From: an uncultured Collinsella sp.
Lineage (GTDB): Bacteria > Actinomycetota > Coriobacteriia > Coriobacteriales > Coriobacteriaceae
Direction: 5' to 3'
Length of the DNA: 25,884 nt
NCBI GenBank assembly: GCA_900761995.1
Contig: CAAFEY010000085.1
Coordinates: forward strand, 1-25,884
Made by a program: the position numbers and the translations under genes. Below are positions 1-7,517 of this stretch, in pieces (position 1 is the first letter of the stretch; every line of letters begins with the position of its first letter). Under the pieces are notes generated by a model. The model was not told the DNA's origin. It did no database searches and saw only the letters and a program-made list of their open reading frames with translations.

Positions 1-183
1 GCTGCGGCGATTGGCGTTGAGGTCGACCAGGATGGTGCCGAGGCGTGCCATCGTGCCACCGCGGCTGCGGCGCCCGATATCCGCGAGCATCGAAGAGACA
101 TCCTTAAAATAGCGAAGGATGAACGCGTTGAGGTTGATGCTAAGAAGCGTTTCGTCCATATCGAAAACGACTGCTTTGAGCAC
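1..183 (-). CDS. HAD-superfamily hydrolase, N-terminal fragment (runs off left edge)
   Basis: Reading the minus strand from a GTG at 183 gives 61 codons with no stop before the window edge. The protein opens with VLKAVVFDMDETLLSIN, and FDMDETLL is the DxDxT motif I of haloacid-dehalogenase hydrolases (Asp8 nucleophile, Asp10 acid/base). These usually act as cytosolic phosphatases on small phosphorylated metabolites; the substrate cannot be told from this fragment. The GTG was chosen because AGAAAGG lies 7 nt upstream (complement of 191-197) and because HAD proteins normally begin just before motif I. An in-frame ATG at 291 would add 36 residues and is the alternative. The gene is divergent from rpsA. 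Confidence 0.72.
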   Translation of the reverse strand, partial: MLKAVVFDMDETLLSINLNAFILRYFKDVSSMLADIGRRSRGGTMARLGTILVDLNANRRS

Positions 184-338
184 GCGGGCACCTTTCTCGA
201 AAAATCGATCTAAAATCGTTGGCTCCGGATACTTTACCCCAAAGCCGAATGCCTGGCTGGTTATCGTCAAGTTGCGGAGACGTGTGTTCATAAGATTACG
301 AAAAAGTCTCCACACGAGTAAAAAATCGCAGTTCACGC

Positions 339-367
339 TTGAAATCGAACTCATTTCCCCGTAACCT
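339..367 (+). promoter_or_regulatory. Candidate rpsA promoter in the 315-bp gap
   Basis: The gap between the HAD gene and rpsA (184-498) has no supportable gene. The best sigma-70-like pair on the plus strand is TTGAAA (339-344), a 17-bp spacer, and TAACCT (362-367). The -10 is poor, so this is tentative. It would leave a leader of about 125 nt before rpsA. I saw no recognisable riboswitch or ribosomal-protein leader motif in it. Confidence 0.3.
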
Positions 368-498
368 ATACGAACGTGATTGCATAAGCGTCACATTAGT
401 ATCTGTCGGCTCCCGAGTGTTCCTAAACGTTGTGTGCTTGTCGCACCCTTCTGTAGGTCCTAGCAATCGGGGCCCCGTAGTTCGAAAGGGGTCCACCT

Positions 499-1665
499 TT
501 GAGTGAGATTCAGAACTCGTCCATTTTCTCTCTTGACGATGTCAACGAGGAGGAGATGAACAACCTCATCGACGGTACGATTACCGACTTTGATGAGGGC
601 GATCTCGTTAACGGCACTGTCGTTAAGATCGAGCATGACGAGGTGCTCGTTGACATCGGATTCAAGTCCGAGGGCGTTATCCCGGTCCGCGAGCTGTCCA
701 TCCGCAAGGACGCTAACCCTGCAGACATCGTTGCACTCGGTGATCCCATCGAGGCCCTGGTTCTCCAGAAGGAGGACAAGGACGGTCGTCTGGTCCTGTC
801 CAAGAAGCGTGCCGAGTACGAGCGTGCTTGGAACCGCATCGAGGAGAAGTTCAACTCCGGCGAGAACGTCGAGGGCGAGGTTATCGAGGTTGTCAAGGGC
901 GGCCTGATCCTCGACATCGGCCTGCGTGGCTTCCTGCCCGCTTCCCTCGTCGACCTCCGTCGCGTCAAGGACCTCACCTCTTACATGGGCACCCGCATCG
1001 AGGCCCGCGTCATCGAGATGGACCGCAACCGCAACAACGTCGTCCTCTCCCGTCGCGTCGTGCTCGAGGAGTCCCGTAAGGCCGAGCGCTCCGAGATCCT
1101 GTCCAAGCTCAAGTCTGGCATGCGTCTCCAGGGCACCGTTTCCTCCATCGTCGACTTCGGCGCCTTCGTCGACCTCGGCGGTATCGACGGCCTCATCCAC
1201 ATCTCCGAGCTCTCTTGGAACCACGTCAACCATCCTTCCGAGGTTGTCAAGGTCGGCCAGGAGGTCGAGGTCGAGGTTCTCGACGTCGATCTCAACCGCG
1301 AGCGCATCTCCCTGGGTCTCAAGCAGACCACCGAGGATCCGTGGCGCGCACTGGTCAAGAAGTACCCCGTCGGCGCTATCGTCGAGGGCACTGTGACCAA
1401 GCTTGTCCCGTTCGGCGCTTTTGTCGACCTGGGCGAGGGCATCGAGGGCCTGGTGCACATCTCCGAAATGGCCAACAAACACGTCGACCAGCCTTCTCAG
1501 GTTACCCACGTGGGCGACAAGGTTCAGGTCAAGGTCATGGAGATCGACCTCGACCGTCGTCGTATCTCCCTGTCCATGAAGTCCGCTGCTGAGACTCTGG
1601 GCGTTGAGATCGAGGTTACCCCGCTGCCTTCCGAGAAGAAGGACGAGGAGACCGACGCCGAGTAA
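499..1665 (+). CDS. rpsA: 30S ribosomal protein S1 (four S1 domains)
   Basis: The 388-residue protein has an acidic N-terminus and four S1 (OB-fold) RNA-binding repeats, at about residues 34-100, 118-183, 203-272 and 289-358. The last two are the most canonical, with the GAFVDLG...GLVHISE pattern. S1 helps mRNAs dock on the 30S subunit. Four-repeat forms of about 390-480 residues are usual in Actinobacteria and Firmicutes, against six in E. coli. The start is a TTG at 499 with AAAGGGG 8 nt upstream; no in-frame ATG fits the conserved N-terminus. The C-terminus is Glu/Asp-rich. The gene is flanked by its own terminator and looks monocistronic. Its strong codon bias fits high expression. Confidence 0.95.
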   Translation: MSEIQNSSIFSLDDVNEEEMNNLIDGTITDFDEGDLVNGTVVKIEHDEVLVDIGFKSEGVIPVRELSIRKDANPADIVALGDPIEALVLQKEDKDGRLVLSKKRAEYERAWNRIEEKFNSGENVEGEVIEVVKGGLILDIGLRGFLPASLVDLRRVKDLTSYMGTRIEARVIEMDRNRNNVVLSRRVVLEESRKAERSEILSKLKSGMRLQGTVSSIVDFGAFVDLGGIDGLIHISELSWNHVNHPSEVVKVGQEVEVEVLDVDLNRERISLGLKQTTEDPWRALVKKYPVGAIVEGTVTKLVPFGAFVDLGEGIEGLVHISEMANKHVDQPSQVTHVGDKVQVKVMEIDLDRRRISLSMKSAAETLGVEIEVTPLPSEKKDEETDAE

Positions 1666-1689
1666 ATCGGTTTGACGATCACTTGTTTT

Positions 1690-1723
1690 AAGGGATCCGT
1701 CCGTAATGGACGGGTCCCTTTTT
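1690..1723 (+). terminator. Intrinsic terminator of rpsA
   Basis: An 11-bp stem (GGGATCCGTCC pairing with GGACGGGTCCC, one G-U) has a 5-nt loop and is followed directly by TTTTT. It lies 25 nt after the rpsA stop codon. Confidence 0.9.
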
Positions 1724-1796
1724 GCATTTGCTGCTGAGGTGCGCGATGTCGTCCGCGCGCAATGCTGTCCGAGCTGTCCACAGGCTATTAGGTTTT

Positions 1797-1851
1797 CGGT
1801 GCATGAAAAAATGCCGACATCCCGCCTCGGGGAGGAGGCGGGAACGCACCG
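1797..1851. repeat. Two-tier inverted repeat between rpsA and rnpB
   Basis: This sits in a 343-bp gap without a gene (1666-2008). The outer arms CGGTGC (1797-1802) and GCACCG (1846-1851) enclose a perfect 8-bp inner stem, CCCGCCTC (1821-1828) with GAGGCGGG (1835-1842). The 5' side also holds an A-run (1805-1810). On the minus strand that run lies 9 nt beyond the inner stem, too far for a good intrinsic terminator. I do not recognise the element. The rest of the gap holds the rpsA terminator and the rnpB promoter region. Confidence 0.5.
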
Positions 1852-1969
1852 AGTAGACGGAGGGGTGCGGAGCGCGGTCGCGTCTCGACTGACGACGTTG
1901 CCCATCGACAGGACCATTGTAGCGCATGGCGGTTCTTGGTTTATCGTGTCGAGCGTTTGCGTTGTGCCA

Positions 1970-1996
1970 TTGCCTGCGGCAACGGTGTGTTACACT
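1970..1996 (+). promoter_or_regulatory. Candidate rnpB promoter
   Basis: A TACACT -10 hexamer at 1991-1996 lies about 10-13 nt upstream of the expected 5' end of RNase P RNA. The best -35, TTGCCT (1970-1975), is only 15 bp away, so the -10 is better supported than the -35. Confidence 0.45.
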
Positions 1997-2006
1997 CTTG
2001 CACTGC

Positions 2007-2365
2007 TGAGTGGGCCAGACGGTCGCGCGATGTGCTGCTTGCAGTACGCGTGAGGAAAGTCCGGGCTCCAGAGGGCGGGATGCCGGCTAACGGCCGGGCG
2101 GAGTGATCCGACGGAAAGCGCCGCAGAAAAGAAGACTCCCACCTGCGCCGCAAGGCGTAAAGGGAAAAGCTGAAACGGTGGTGTAAGAGACCACCAGCGT
2201 CGTGGCAACATGGCGGCTTGGCAAGCCCCATCCGGAGCAAGCGCGAATAGGAACGCTATGGGCCGGCCCGGTCCGCGTTCGGGTAGCGTGCGTGGAGCTG
2301 CACGGTAACGTGCAGACAAGATAAATGACCGTTCACGACAGAACCCGGCTTATCGGCCCACTTGG
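2007..2365 (+). ncRNA. rnpB: RNase P RNA (bacterial type A)
   Basis: This is the catalytic RNA that removes tRNA 5' leaders. The terminal helix P1 forms between AGTGGGCC (2009-2016) and GGCCCACT (2355-2362). The conserved 5' core GAGGAAAGTCCGGGCTCC (about 2052-2069) and the 3' core ACAGAACCCGGCTTATCGG (about 2339-2357) are both present, and the length of about 357 nt is right for type A. Exact ends are estimated from P1. It lies on the same strand as rpsA and yigZ. Confidence 0.95.
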
Positions 2366-2383
2366 CACTTTGTTGACGCTGCG

Positions 2384-2480
2384 AACCCGTCAGCGCGGCA
2401 ATCTGCCTTTCAAACCTTCGGGCATGACCATAAGGTCAATGCCCTCGGCTTTCAAGGCACCTTGCTCGCGCTGACGGGTT
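2384..2480. repeat. Large imperfect hairpin downstream of rnpB
   Basis: The arms are a perfect 14-bp inverted repeat, AACCCGTCAGCGCG (2384-2397) with CGCGCTGACGGGTT (2467-2480). After a 1-nt bulge the pairing continues with GCAA/TTGC, then TGCCTT/AAGGCA, and ends in an apical stem GGGCATGACC pairing with GGTCAATGCCC. About 34 base pairs form over 97 nt. There is no T-run after it, so it is not a simple terminator. It could be a small RNA, a processing or stability element, or a dispersed palindromic repeat. Confidence 0.6.
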
Positions 2481-2584
2481 CTCGCTTTCGTTGACGGAAT
2501 CATCGGCGTTGCCATTCTTTTTACTAGGGTTATCGTATTATTGAGGCTGTTTGTTGCCGCGCTTAGTTTTGTTGAGGGGCTTTG

Positions 2585-3220
2585 TTGGACAGCTATTTTA
2601 CTCTGCAATCGAATATTGAGGTTTCGGGCGAGTTTGTGGACCGCAAGAGTCGGTTTATTGCCCAGCTGGTCCATATTGAGTCCGAGGACGAGGCGAATGC
2701 CTTTATCGAGATGGTTCGCAAGCGTCATTACGACGCTCGACACAATGTTCCCGCGTGGATTTTGGTCGATGGACGCGAGCGCCAGAGCGATGATGGTGAG
2801 CCGAGCCGCACGAGCGGTATGCCGACACTCGAGGTGTTGCGCGGTGCGGAGCTCAAAAATGTTTGCTGCGTAGTGACACGCTATTTTGGTGGTACGTTGT
2901 TGGGGCCCGGTGGCTTGGTACGCGCCTATACCGCGGCGACGCAGGCGGCGGTGGCCGCGGCTCAGGAGGCCGGGCAGATCGTCGAGATGACGAGTGTCGT
3001 GCCTGTTGACGTGCATGTGGCCTATCCGCAGTATGAGCAGGTGCTTCGCTTGGCCCAGGATTCCGGTGCCAAGGTTTCGGATACCGAGTACGCGGATGCC
3101 GTGACGATTCATTTGGTGTTTAAGGCGGGGGAGCAGGAGCCGTTTTGCGTTAAGATGCGCGAGCTTATGGCGGGGCGCGAGGAGATTGAGGTCGGCGCTC
3201 CCGAATTTGCCGAGTTCTAA
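2585..3220 (+). CDS. yigZ: YigZ/IMPACT (UPF0029) family protein
   Basis: The 211-residue protein has the two-domain YigZ layout: an N-terminal UPF0029 (Impact) domain over about residues 1-125 and a C-terminal DUF1949 domain with a ferredoxin-like fold. The family signature RYFGGTLLGPGGLVRAY is intact, preceded by the conserved SDDGEPSRTSGMPTLEVL segment. Eukaryotic IMPACT regulates translation by binding GCN1; the bacterial role is not settled. The start is the TTG at 2585, with GAGGGG 5 nt upstream; another TTG 3 nt earlier is too close to that site. The gene ends in a strong terminator and converges with the C_GCAxxG_C_C gene. Confidence 0.88.
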   Translation: MDSYFTLQSNIEVSGEFVDRKSRFIAQLVHIESEDEANAFIEMVRKRHYDARHNVPAWILVDGRERQSDDGEPSRTSGMPTLEVLRGAELKNVCCVVTRYFGGTLLGPGGLVRAYTAATQAAVAAAQEAGQIVEMTSVVPVDVHVAYPQYEQVLRLAQDSGAKVSDTEYADAVTIHLVFKAGEQEPFCVKMRELMAGREEIEVGAPEFAEF

Positions 3221-3222
3221 CG

Positions 3223-3274
3223 ACGACGGCCGGCGTGCTTTTGGATGAATCCCAAGCGCGCCGGCCGTCGTTTT
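3223..3274 (+). terminator. Intrinsic terminator after yigZ
   Basis: An 18-bp stem (3223-3240 with 3254-3271, one G-U pair) has a 13-nt loop and is followed by TTTT. It lies between convergent genes. The minus-strand flank lacks a T-run, so it probably serves mainly yigZ. Confidence 0.88.
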
Positions 3275-3287
3275 ATGTTGTCGCCGT

Positions 3288-3734
3288 TTACTCGGCGAGC
3301 TGCTTTAGCACATCGCAGGCGATGTCGACGGCGTCGTCGATGCAGCCGGGGCAGCTGCGGAGCGGACCCTGGTCCGATCCGACGCCTTTGAGCGTGCCGC
3401 AGACGGTCGTGGTGTTCTTCTCGCCAAAGCGCTTGGCAATCTCGCGCGACAGCTTGTAGGTCTGGCCCTTGGTCTTGGGGTTCTCCATACCGTCGCTCAT
3501 CACAAAGCCCATGATGGCCACGGCGCCCGAGATGGCGCCGCAGGTCTCGGTCATGCCGCCCATGCCGGCGCCAAAGCCCTCGGTGAGGGTAAAGGCGATC
3601 TGGGGGTCGAGCCCCACAGCGGGCGCGAGCGTGCAAGCGACAGCCTGGGCGCAGTTAAAGCCGCGGGCGTGGTACTCGGCAGCCTGAGCCTGGCAGGCGG
3701 CAGTGTTGAGCTGGGTGGTATCGATCTGCTTCAT
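3288..3734 (-). CDS. C_GCAxxG_C_C family (putative redox-active) protein
   Basis: The 148-residue protein carries the family's spaced cysteines: GFNCAQAV (Cys28), a glycine-rich GFGAGMGG run leading to TCGAISG (Cys65), Cys112, and the C-terminal SCPGC pair (Cys128/Cys131). The family is common in anaerobes and is thought to bind a metal or act in thiol redox chemistry. No reaction is established. The start at 3734 is chosen because AAGGAG lies 6 nt upstream. Longer in-frame starts at 3752 and 3830 add a poorly conserved stretch. It is divergent from the metY-type gene over a shared palindrome, which hints at joint control with sulfur metabolism (inference). Confidence 0.83.
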   Translation of the reverse strand: MKQIDTTQLNTAACQAQAAEYHARGFNCAQAVACTLAPAVGLDPQIAFTLTEGFGAGMGGMTETCGAISGAVAIMGFVMSDGMENPKTKGQTYKLSREIAKRFGEKNTTTVCGTLKGVGSDQGPLRSCPGCIDDAVDIACDVLKQLAE

Positions 3735-3851
3735 CGTTGTCTCCTTGTTCATGGTGTACCCGCCTATGGTACCCTTGCCGGCGCATTCGCTTATCGAGAC
3801 CGCAGTGCATATCTCATTGTTTTTCGCCATCGAACACTTTCTTAAGATTTA

Positions 3852-3878
3852 GGACAAATAAACCTGATTAATTTGTCC
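3852..3878. promoter_or_regulatory. Palindromic operator in the divergent metY / C_GCAxxG_C_C intergenic region
   Basis: A perfect 8-bp inverted repeat, GGACAAAT (3852-3859) and ATTTGTCC (3871-3878), has an 11-bp AT-rich spacer. Half-site centres are two helical turns apart (19 bp), as expected for a dimeric regulator. I cannot assign it to a known regulator. Convincing -10/-35 pairs were not found on either side, so promoter positions are not claimed. Confidence 0.6.
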
Positions 3879-3967
3879 CATAACCTATCGGCGGGATGGG
3901 TTGAGAGGGGTGCGGGGTAGCGGTATCGTGAACCGAATAAAACAAAACCCAAGTAAGGGAGTTGGAT

Positions 3968-5251
3968 ATGAGCGAGCAGACCATCGGTACTACATGTGTT
4001 CAGGGCGGCTATCACCCGGGAGATGCCGAGCCGCGCCAGGTGCCCATCTACCAGTCAACCACGTGGAAGTACGACACGTCCGAGCACATGGGCAAGCTGT
4101 TTGACCTGGAGGAGTCGGGCTATTTCTACAGCCGTCTGCAGAACCCCACGTGCGATTTGGTTGCCGCCAAGATCTGCGAGATGGAGGGCGGCACCGCAGC
4201 GATGCTCACGAGCTCGGGCATGGCGGCGAATTTCCTCGCGATCTTTAACGTAGCCGGTGCCGGCGATCACGTGGTCGCGAGCTCTGCCATCTACGGCGGT
4301 ACCTACAACCTGCTCGCCCATACTATGGAGCGCATGGGTCTGACCTGCACGTTCGTTGCTCCCGACTGCTCCGACGAGGAGCTCGAGGCAGCCTTTGAGC
4401 CCAATACTAAGCTCGTCTTTGGCGAGACGATTGCCAACCCCGCCCTTGCCGTGCTCGATATTGAGCGCTTTGCCAAGGCCGCGCACGACCACGGCGTACC
4501 GCTGATGGTCGACAACACCTTCCCGACGCCCGTGATGTGCCGTCCCTTTGAGTGGGGCGCCGACATCGTCACGCACTCCACCACTAAGTACATGGATGGC
4601 CATGCGGCCTACCTGGGTGGCGTGATCGTCGATCACGGCCAGTTTGACTGGATGGCCCATGCGGACAAGTTCCCGGGTCTCACCACGCCCGACGAGAGCT
4701 ATCACGGCGTGACCTATGCCGAGAAGTTCGGTCGCGAGGGTGCCTTCATTACCAAGGCAACCGCGCAGCTCATGCGCGACCTCGGCCCCATGCAGAACCC
4801 GCAGGCGGCCTTCTTCCTGAACAGTTCGCTCGAGAGCCTGCACGTGCGTATGCCGCGTCATTGCGAGAACGGCCTGGCCGTTGCCAAGTTCCTGCAGGGC
4901 CACCCCAAAGTGCGCTTCGTGAGCTATCCGGGCCTGGAGGGCGACAAGTACTACGACATGGCTCAGAAGTACATGCCCAACGGTACCTGCGGCGTCGTGA
5001 GCTTTGGCTTTACCGGTGGTCGTGCGGCGGCCGAGACCGTTATGAAGAGTCTTAAGCTCGCCCAGATTGCTACACACGTGGCCGATGCGCGCACCTGCTG
5101 TCTGCACCCGGCAAATGCCACCCACCGTCAGATGAACGACGAGGAGCTCATCGCTTGCGGCATCTCCGCCGACATGGTGCGCCTGTCGTGCGGCCTGGAG
5201 GACACGGCCGATTTGATTGCCGACCTTGAGCAGGCGCTCGAGCAGTGCTAG
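3968..5251 (+). CDS. metY: O-acetylhomoserine sulfhydrylase-type PLP enzyme (Cys/Met metabolism)
   Basis: The 427-residue protein belongs to the trans-sulfuration PLP family (fold type I). The Schiff-base lysine is Lys207 in HSTTKYMDGHA. The PLP-binding Asp is in MVDNTFPTPV, the phosphate-binding SSGMAAN motif follows the MEGG turn, and a C-terminal ATHRQM segment matches the family's substrate loop. The long form and the VPIYQSTTWKY and FEWGADIVTHSTTKY segments resemble MetY, which makes homocysteine from O-acetylhomoserine and sulfide. A methionine gamma-lyase cannot be excluded by eye. The ATG at 3968 has AAGGGAG 6 nt upstream. It appears monocistronic, with a terminator after it. Confidence 0.85.
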   Translation: MSEQTIGTTCVQGGYHPGDAEPRQVPIYQSTTWKYDTSEHMGKLFDLEESGYFYSRLQNPTCDLVAAKICEMEGGTAAMLTSSGMAANFLAIFNVAGAGDHVVASSAIYGGTYNLLAHTMERMGLTCTFVAPDCSDEELEAAFEPNTKLVFGETIANPALAVLDIERFAKAAHDHGVPLMVDNTFPTPVMCRPFEWGADIVTHSTTKYMDGHAAYLGGVIVDHGQFDWMAHADKFPGLTTPDESYHGVTYAEKFGREGAFITKATAQLMRDLGPMQNPQAAFFLNSSLESLHVRMPRHCENGLAVAKFLQGHPKVRFVSYPGLEGDKYYDMAQKYMPNGTCGVVSFGFTGGRAAAETVMKSLKLAQIATHVADARTCCLHPANATHRQMNDEELIACGISADMVRLSCGLEDTADLIADLEQALEQC

Positions 5252-5319
5252 GCTAGCGTTCGTGCAAGGTGCCGATGCTGGCAGAAAGCTTCGGCGACCT
5301 TTCGTTCCGATTCCGTAGG

Positions 5320-5368
5320 CGGGACCCCAATCGCGGCTGTTTGCAGGCGATTGGGGCCCCGTTTTTGC
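5320..5368 (+). terminator. Intrinsic terminator after the metY-type gene
   Basis: A 14-bp stem with one mismatch (GGGACCCCAATCGC with GCGATTGGGGCCCC) and a 12-nt loop is followed by GTTTTTG. It ends only about 12 nt before the ribosome binding site of the MFS gene. Confidence 0.88.
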
Positions 5369-5392
5369 GTTGGGCCACTCGAAAGGATGGAT

Positions 5393-6697
5393 ATGGAGAA
5401 AACTGCAGAGCAGCTGCGCCGCGAGCATATTGCCCTAGAGGGTGACACCCATGGCAAGAACAAGTGGGCGATTCTGTTTACCGTGCTCATCATGACGTTT
5501 ATGGTGTGTCTGGATTCGACCGTCGTGACCGTGGCGCTGCCCGTGATGCAAAAGGAGCTGGGCGTGGGCCTCGATTGCATTCAACTGGTAAGCTCGGTGT
5601 ATCTGCTTGCGACTTGCGTGGCTATGTTGCCGTTTGGTCGTCTGGGCGACGTGCGCGGCAAGGTGAATGTGTTCCAGCTGGGCGTCATCGTTTTTTCGGT
5701 CGGCTCGCTGCTTTGTGGCCTTTCGGCCTCGCTCGAGGTTCTTATCCTGGCACGCATTGTTCAGGGCGTCGGTTGCGCGGCGGCCATGGCTAACAACATG
5801 GGTATCATCACCGAGTCGTTTCCGGCGCGCGAACGAGGCCGTGCCATGGGTATTCTTGCGACCTTCGTGGCCCTCGGCATGATGTGCGGCCCCGTGCTCG
5901 GCGGCATGCTGGTGGCAAGCTTTCCCTGGGAGAGTATCTTCCTCATCAACCTGCCCATTGGCGTGATCTCGTTTATCGTGGGACTCTACACACTGCCGCA
6001 TGTTAGGCCAGAGGTCGGCGAACGCCCCATGCCCCTTGCCGAGGCCGCTCGTCGCTGCTTTGCAAATTCGTCCTTCACCATCAACCTTGCCTGCATGCTC
6101 ATCGTCTTCGTTGGCATTGGCGCATCCGAGTTTATCCTGCCGTTCTATTTTCAGGACGCCCACGGTTTTGGTTCCGACATCTCTGGACTACTCTTTTTGG
6201 CGCTGCCGATGGTGAATGCCTTTATCGGCCCGCTTTCGGGTACGGTTTCGGACCGTGTTGGCTGCGAGGGCCCCACGGCAGTCGGCCTGGGCGTGTACGT
6301 ATGCGGTCTTTTTGCGGTAAGCACGCTCGACGAGCACTCTTCCATTTCTGTGATCGTGTACTGTGTCGCGTTTATGTCGTGCGGCACGTCGATTTTCCAG
6401 AGCCCCAATAACTCGTTGTATATGGGCTCGGCTCCGCGCGAGGCGCTCGGTTTTGCGGGTAGCTTGGGCAGTTTGGCGCGCTATGCCGGCATGGCACTCG
6501 GCATTACGGTGGCGTCGCATATCCTGTATGGGCAGATGAGCGCGGCGATGGGCGAGGTCGTGACCAGTTTTGTTGCAGGCCGTCCGGATGTGTTCTTGTT
6601 TGGTTTCCGTTCGGTGTTCTATGTGTTGATGGCTGTGGCCGCTGTAGGCTTTGCGCTCGCCATGGTGCGTTTGGTGAGGGTGCGCGCCCGCCATTAG
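5393..6697 (+). CDS. MFS transporter, DHA2/EmrB-QacA-like drug exporter
   Basis: The 434-residue protein is almost entirely hydrophobic helices after a charged 25-residue N-terminus. TM1 reads LIMTFMVCLDSTVVTVALP, the D-x-S/T-V-V-x-V-A-L-P signature of proton-driven DHA2 exporters. The loop GRLGDVRGKVN is MFS motif A, and ARIVQGVGCA plus GPVLGGML match motifs B and C. The substrate is unknown and the gene context gives no clue. The length is near the 12-TM size and shorter than typical 14-TM members. The ATG at 5393 has AAAGG 6 nt upstream; the ATG at 5387 directly abuts that site. No promoter is visible between the upstream terminator and this gene. Confidence 0.85.
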   Translation: MEKTAEQLRREHIALEGDTHGKNKWAILFTVLIMTFMVCLDSTVVTVALPVMQKELGVGLDCIQLVSSVYLLATCVAMLPFGRLGDVRGKVNVFQLGVIVFSVGSLLCGLSASLEVLILARIVQGVGCAAAMANNMGIITESFPARERGRAMGILATFVALGMMCGPVLGGMLVASFPWESIFLINLPIGVISFIVGLYTLPHVRPEVGERPMPLAEAARRCFANSSFTINLACMLIVFVGIGASEFILPFYFQDAHGFGSDISGLLFLALPMVNAFIGPLSGTVSDRVGCEGPTAVGLGVYVCGLFAVSTLDEHSSISVIVYCVAFMSCGTSIFQSPNNSLYMGSAPREALGFAGSLGSLARYAGMALGITVASHILYGQMSAAMGEVVTSFVAGRPDVFLFGFRSVFYVLMAVAAVGFALAMVRLVRVRARH

Positions 6698-6855
6698 CCT
6701 GTGGAGGCAGGCTTGCCACGAATCGGGCCCATCTACTGGTCTTGCGGCTTTATGATGCGTAGGGGCTTGTGGGGCGGGCGGGGGTCGGTCCGTGGTAGAC
6801 TATCGAACAACGTTTATTAATCGCGCGGTATCTTGCCGCGAGAAGGGGTTGCGCC

Positions 6856-7434
6856 ATGCAGGAGCTTGAGGATCGTATTCGCCATGACGGCATCGTAAAG
6901 GCCGGTAACGTCCTTAAGGTTGATGCCTTCCTCAACCACCAATGCGATGTTGAGCTGTTCGACCACATGGGCGCCGAGTGGGCCCGTCTGTTCGAGGGTG
7001 TCGAGATCAACAAGATCCTGACGATCGAGGCTTCGGGCATTGGCATGGCTTGCATCGCAGCTCAGCATTTTGGCGGCGTGCCGGTGGTCTTTGCCAAGAA
7101 GGCGCAGTCCATCAACCTCGACGGCGAGCAGTATGCCACGACCATCTACTCCTTTACCAAGCAGAAGGAGTACCCGGTCATCGTTGGCAAGCGCTTCCTG
7201 TCCGAGGGCGACAAGGTCCTGATTATCGACGACTTCCTGGCCAACGGCTGCGCGCTCGAGGGCCTTATCAAGATCTGCGAGGCTGCGGGTGCCGAGGTGT
7301 CCGGTATTGGCATTGCAGTGGAGAAGGGCTTCCAGGGCGGCGGCGATAAGCTCCGCGAGCGCGGCTTCCGCGTTGAGAGCCTGGCTCGTATCGCCGATAT
7401 GGACTGCGAGAGCGGCGAGATCACCTTCGCCTAA
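6856..7434 (+). CDS. xpt: Xanthine phosphoribosyltransferase
   Basis: This 192-residue protein matches the usual length of Xpt (about 190). It converts xanthine plus PRPP to XMP in purine salvage. The PRPP-binding motif VLIIDDFLANG lies at residues 121-131, and the N-terminal VDAFLNHQCD and SINLDGEQY segments are typical of the Xpt group rather than adenine PRTases. A small hairpin (CGCGG 6824-6828, CCGCG 6836-6840) sits right before the AGAAGGGG ribosome binding site. I found no purine riboswitch in the 158-nt upstream gap. A possible -10, TAGACT (6796-6801), lacks a good -35. A strong terminator follows. Confidence 0.93.
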   Translation: MQELEDRIRHDGIVKAGNVLKVDAFLNHQCDVELFDHMGAEWARLFEGVEINKILTIEASGIGMACIAAQHFGGVPVVFAKKAQSINLDGEQYATTIYSFTKQKEYPVIVGKRFLSEGDKVLIIDDFLANGCALEGLIKICEAAGAEVSGIGIAVEKGFQGGGDKLRERGFRVESLARIADMDCESGEITFA

Positions 7435-7462
7435 GCGCTCAACACAAGCGATTGGTATGCGA

Positions 7463-7497
7463 TGTGACAAAGGGGCTTTCCCTTTGTCACATTTTTT
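7463..7497 (+). terminator. Intrinsic terminator after xpt
   Basis: A perfect 12-bp stem (TGTGACAAAGGG with CCCTTTGTCACA) and a 5-nt loop is followed by TTTTTT. The T-run ends 6 nt before the ribosome binding site of the next gene. Confidence 0.95.
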
Positions 7498-7517
7498 GTA
7501 TGAGGGGAGGTGTTGAT

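Noticed and set aside
460..1917. 485-codon minus-strand open frame over rpsA
   Set aside because: It is antisense to a certain gene and its low-complexity Leu/Asp/Val/Gly content is the mirror of GC-rich S1 codons. No motif or ribosome binding site supports it.
4055..5428. 457-codon minus-strand frame over the metY-type gene
   Set aside because: Same reason: it mirrors strong plus-strand coding with no recognisable protein features.
6698..6855. Purine riboswitch upstream of xpt
   Set aside because: The conserved purine-aptamer core sequences were not found in this 158-nt gap.
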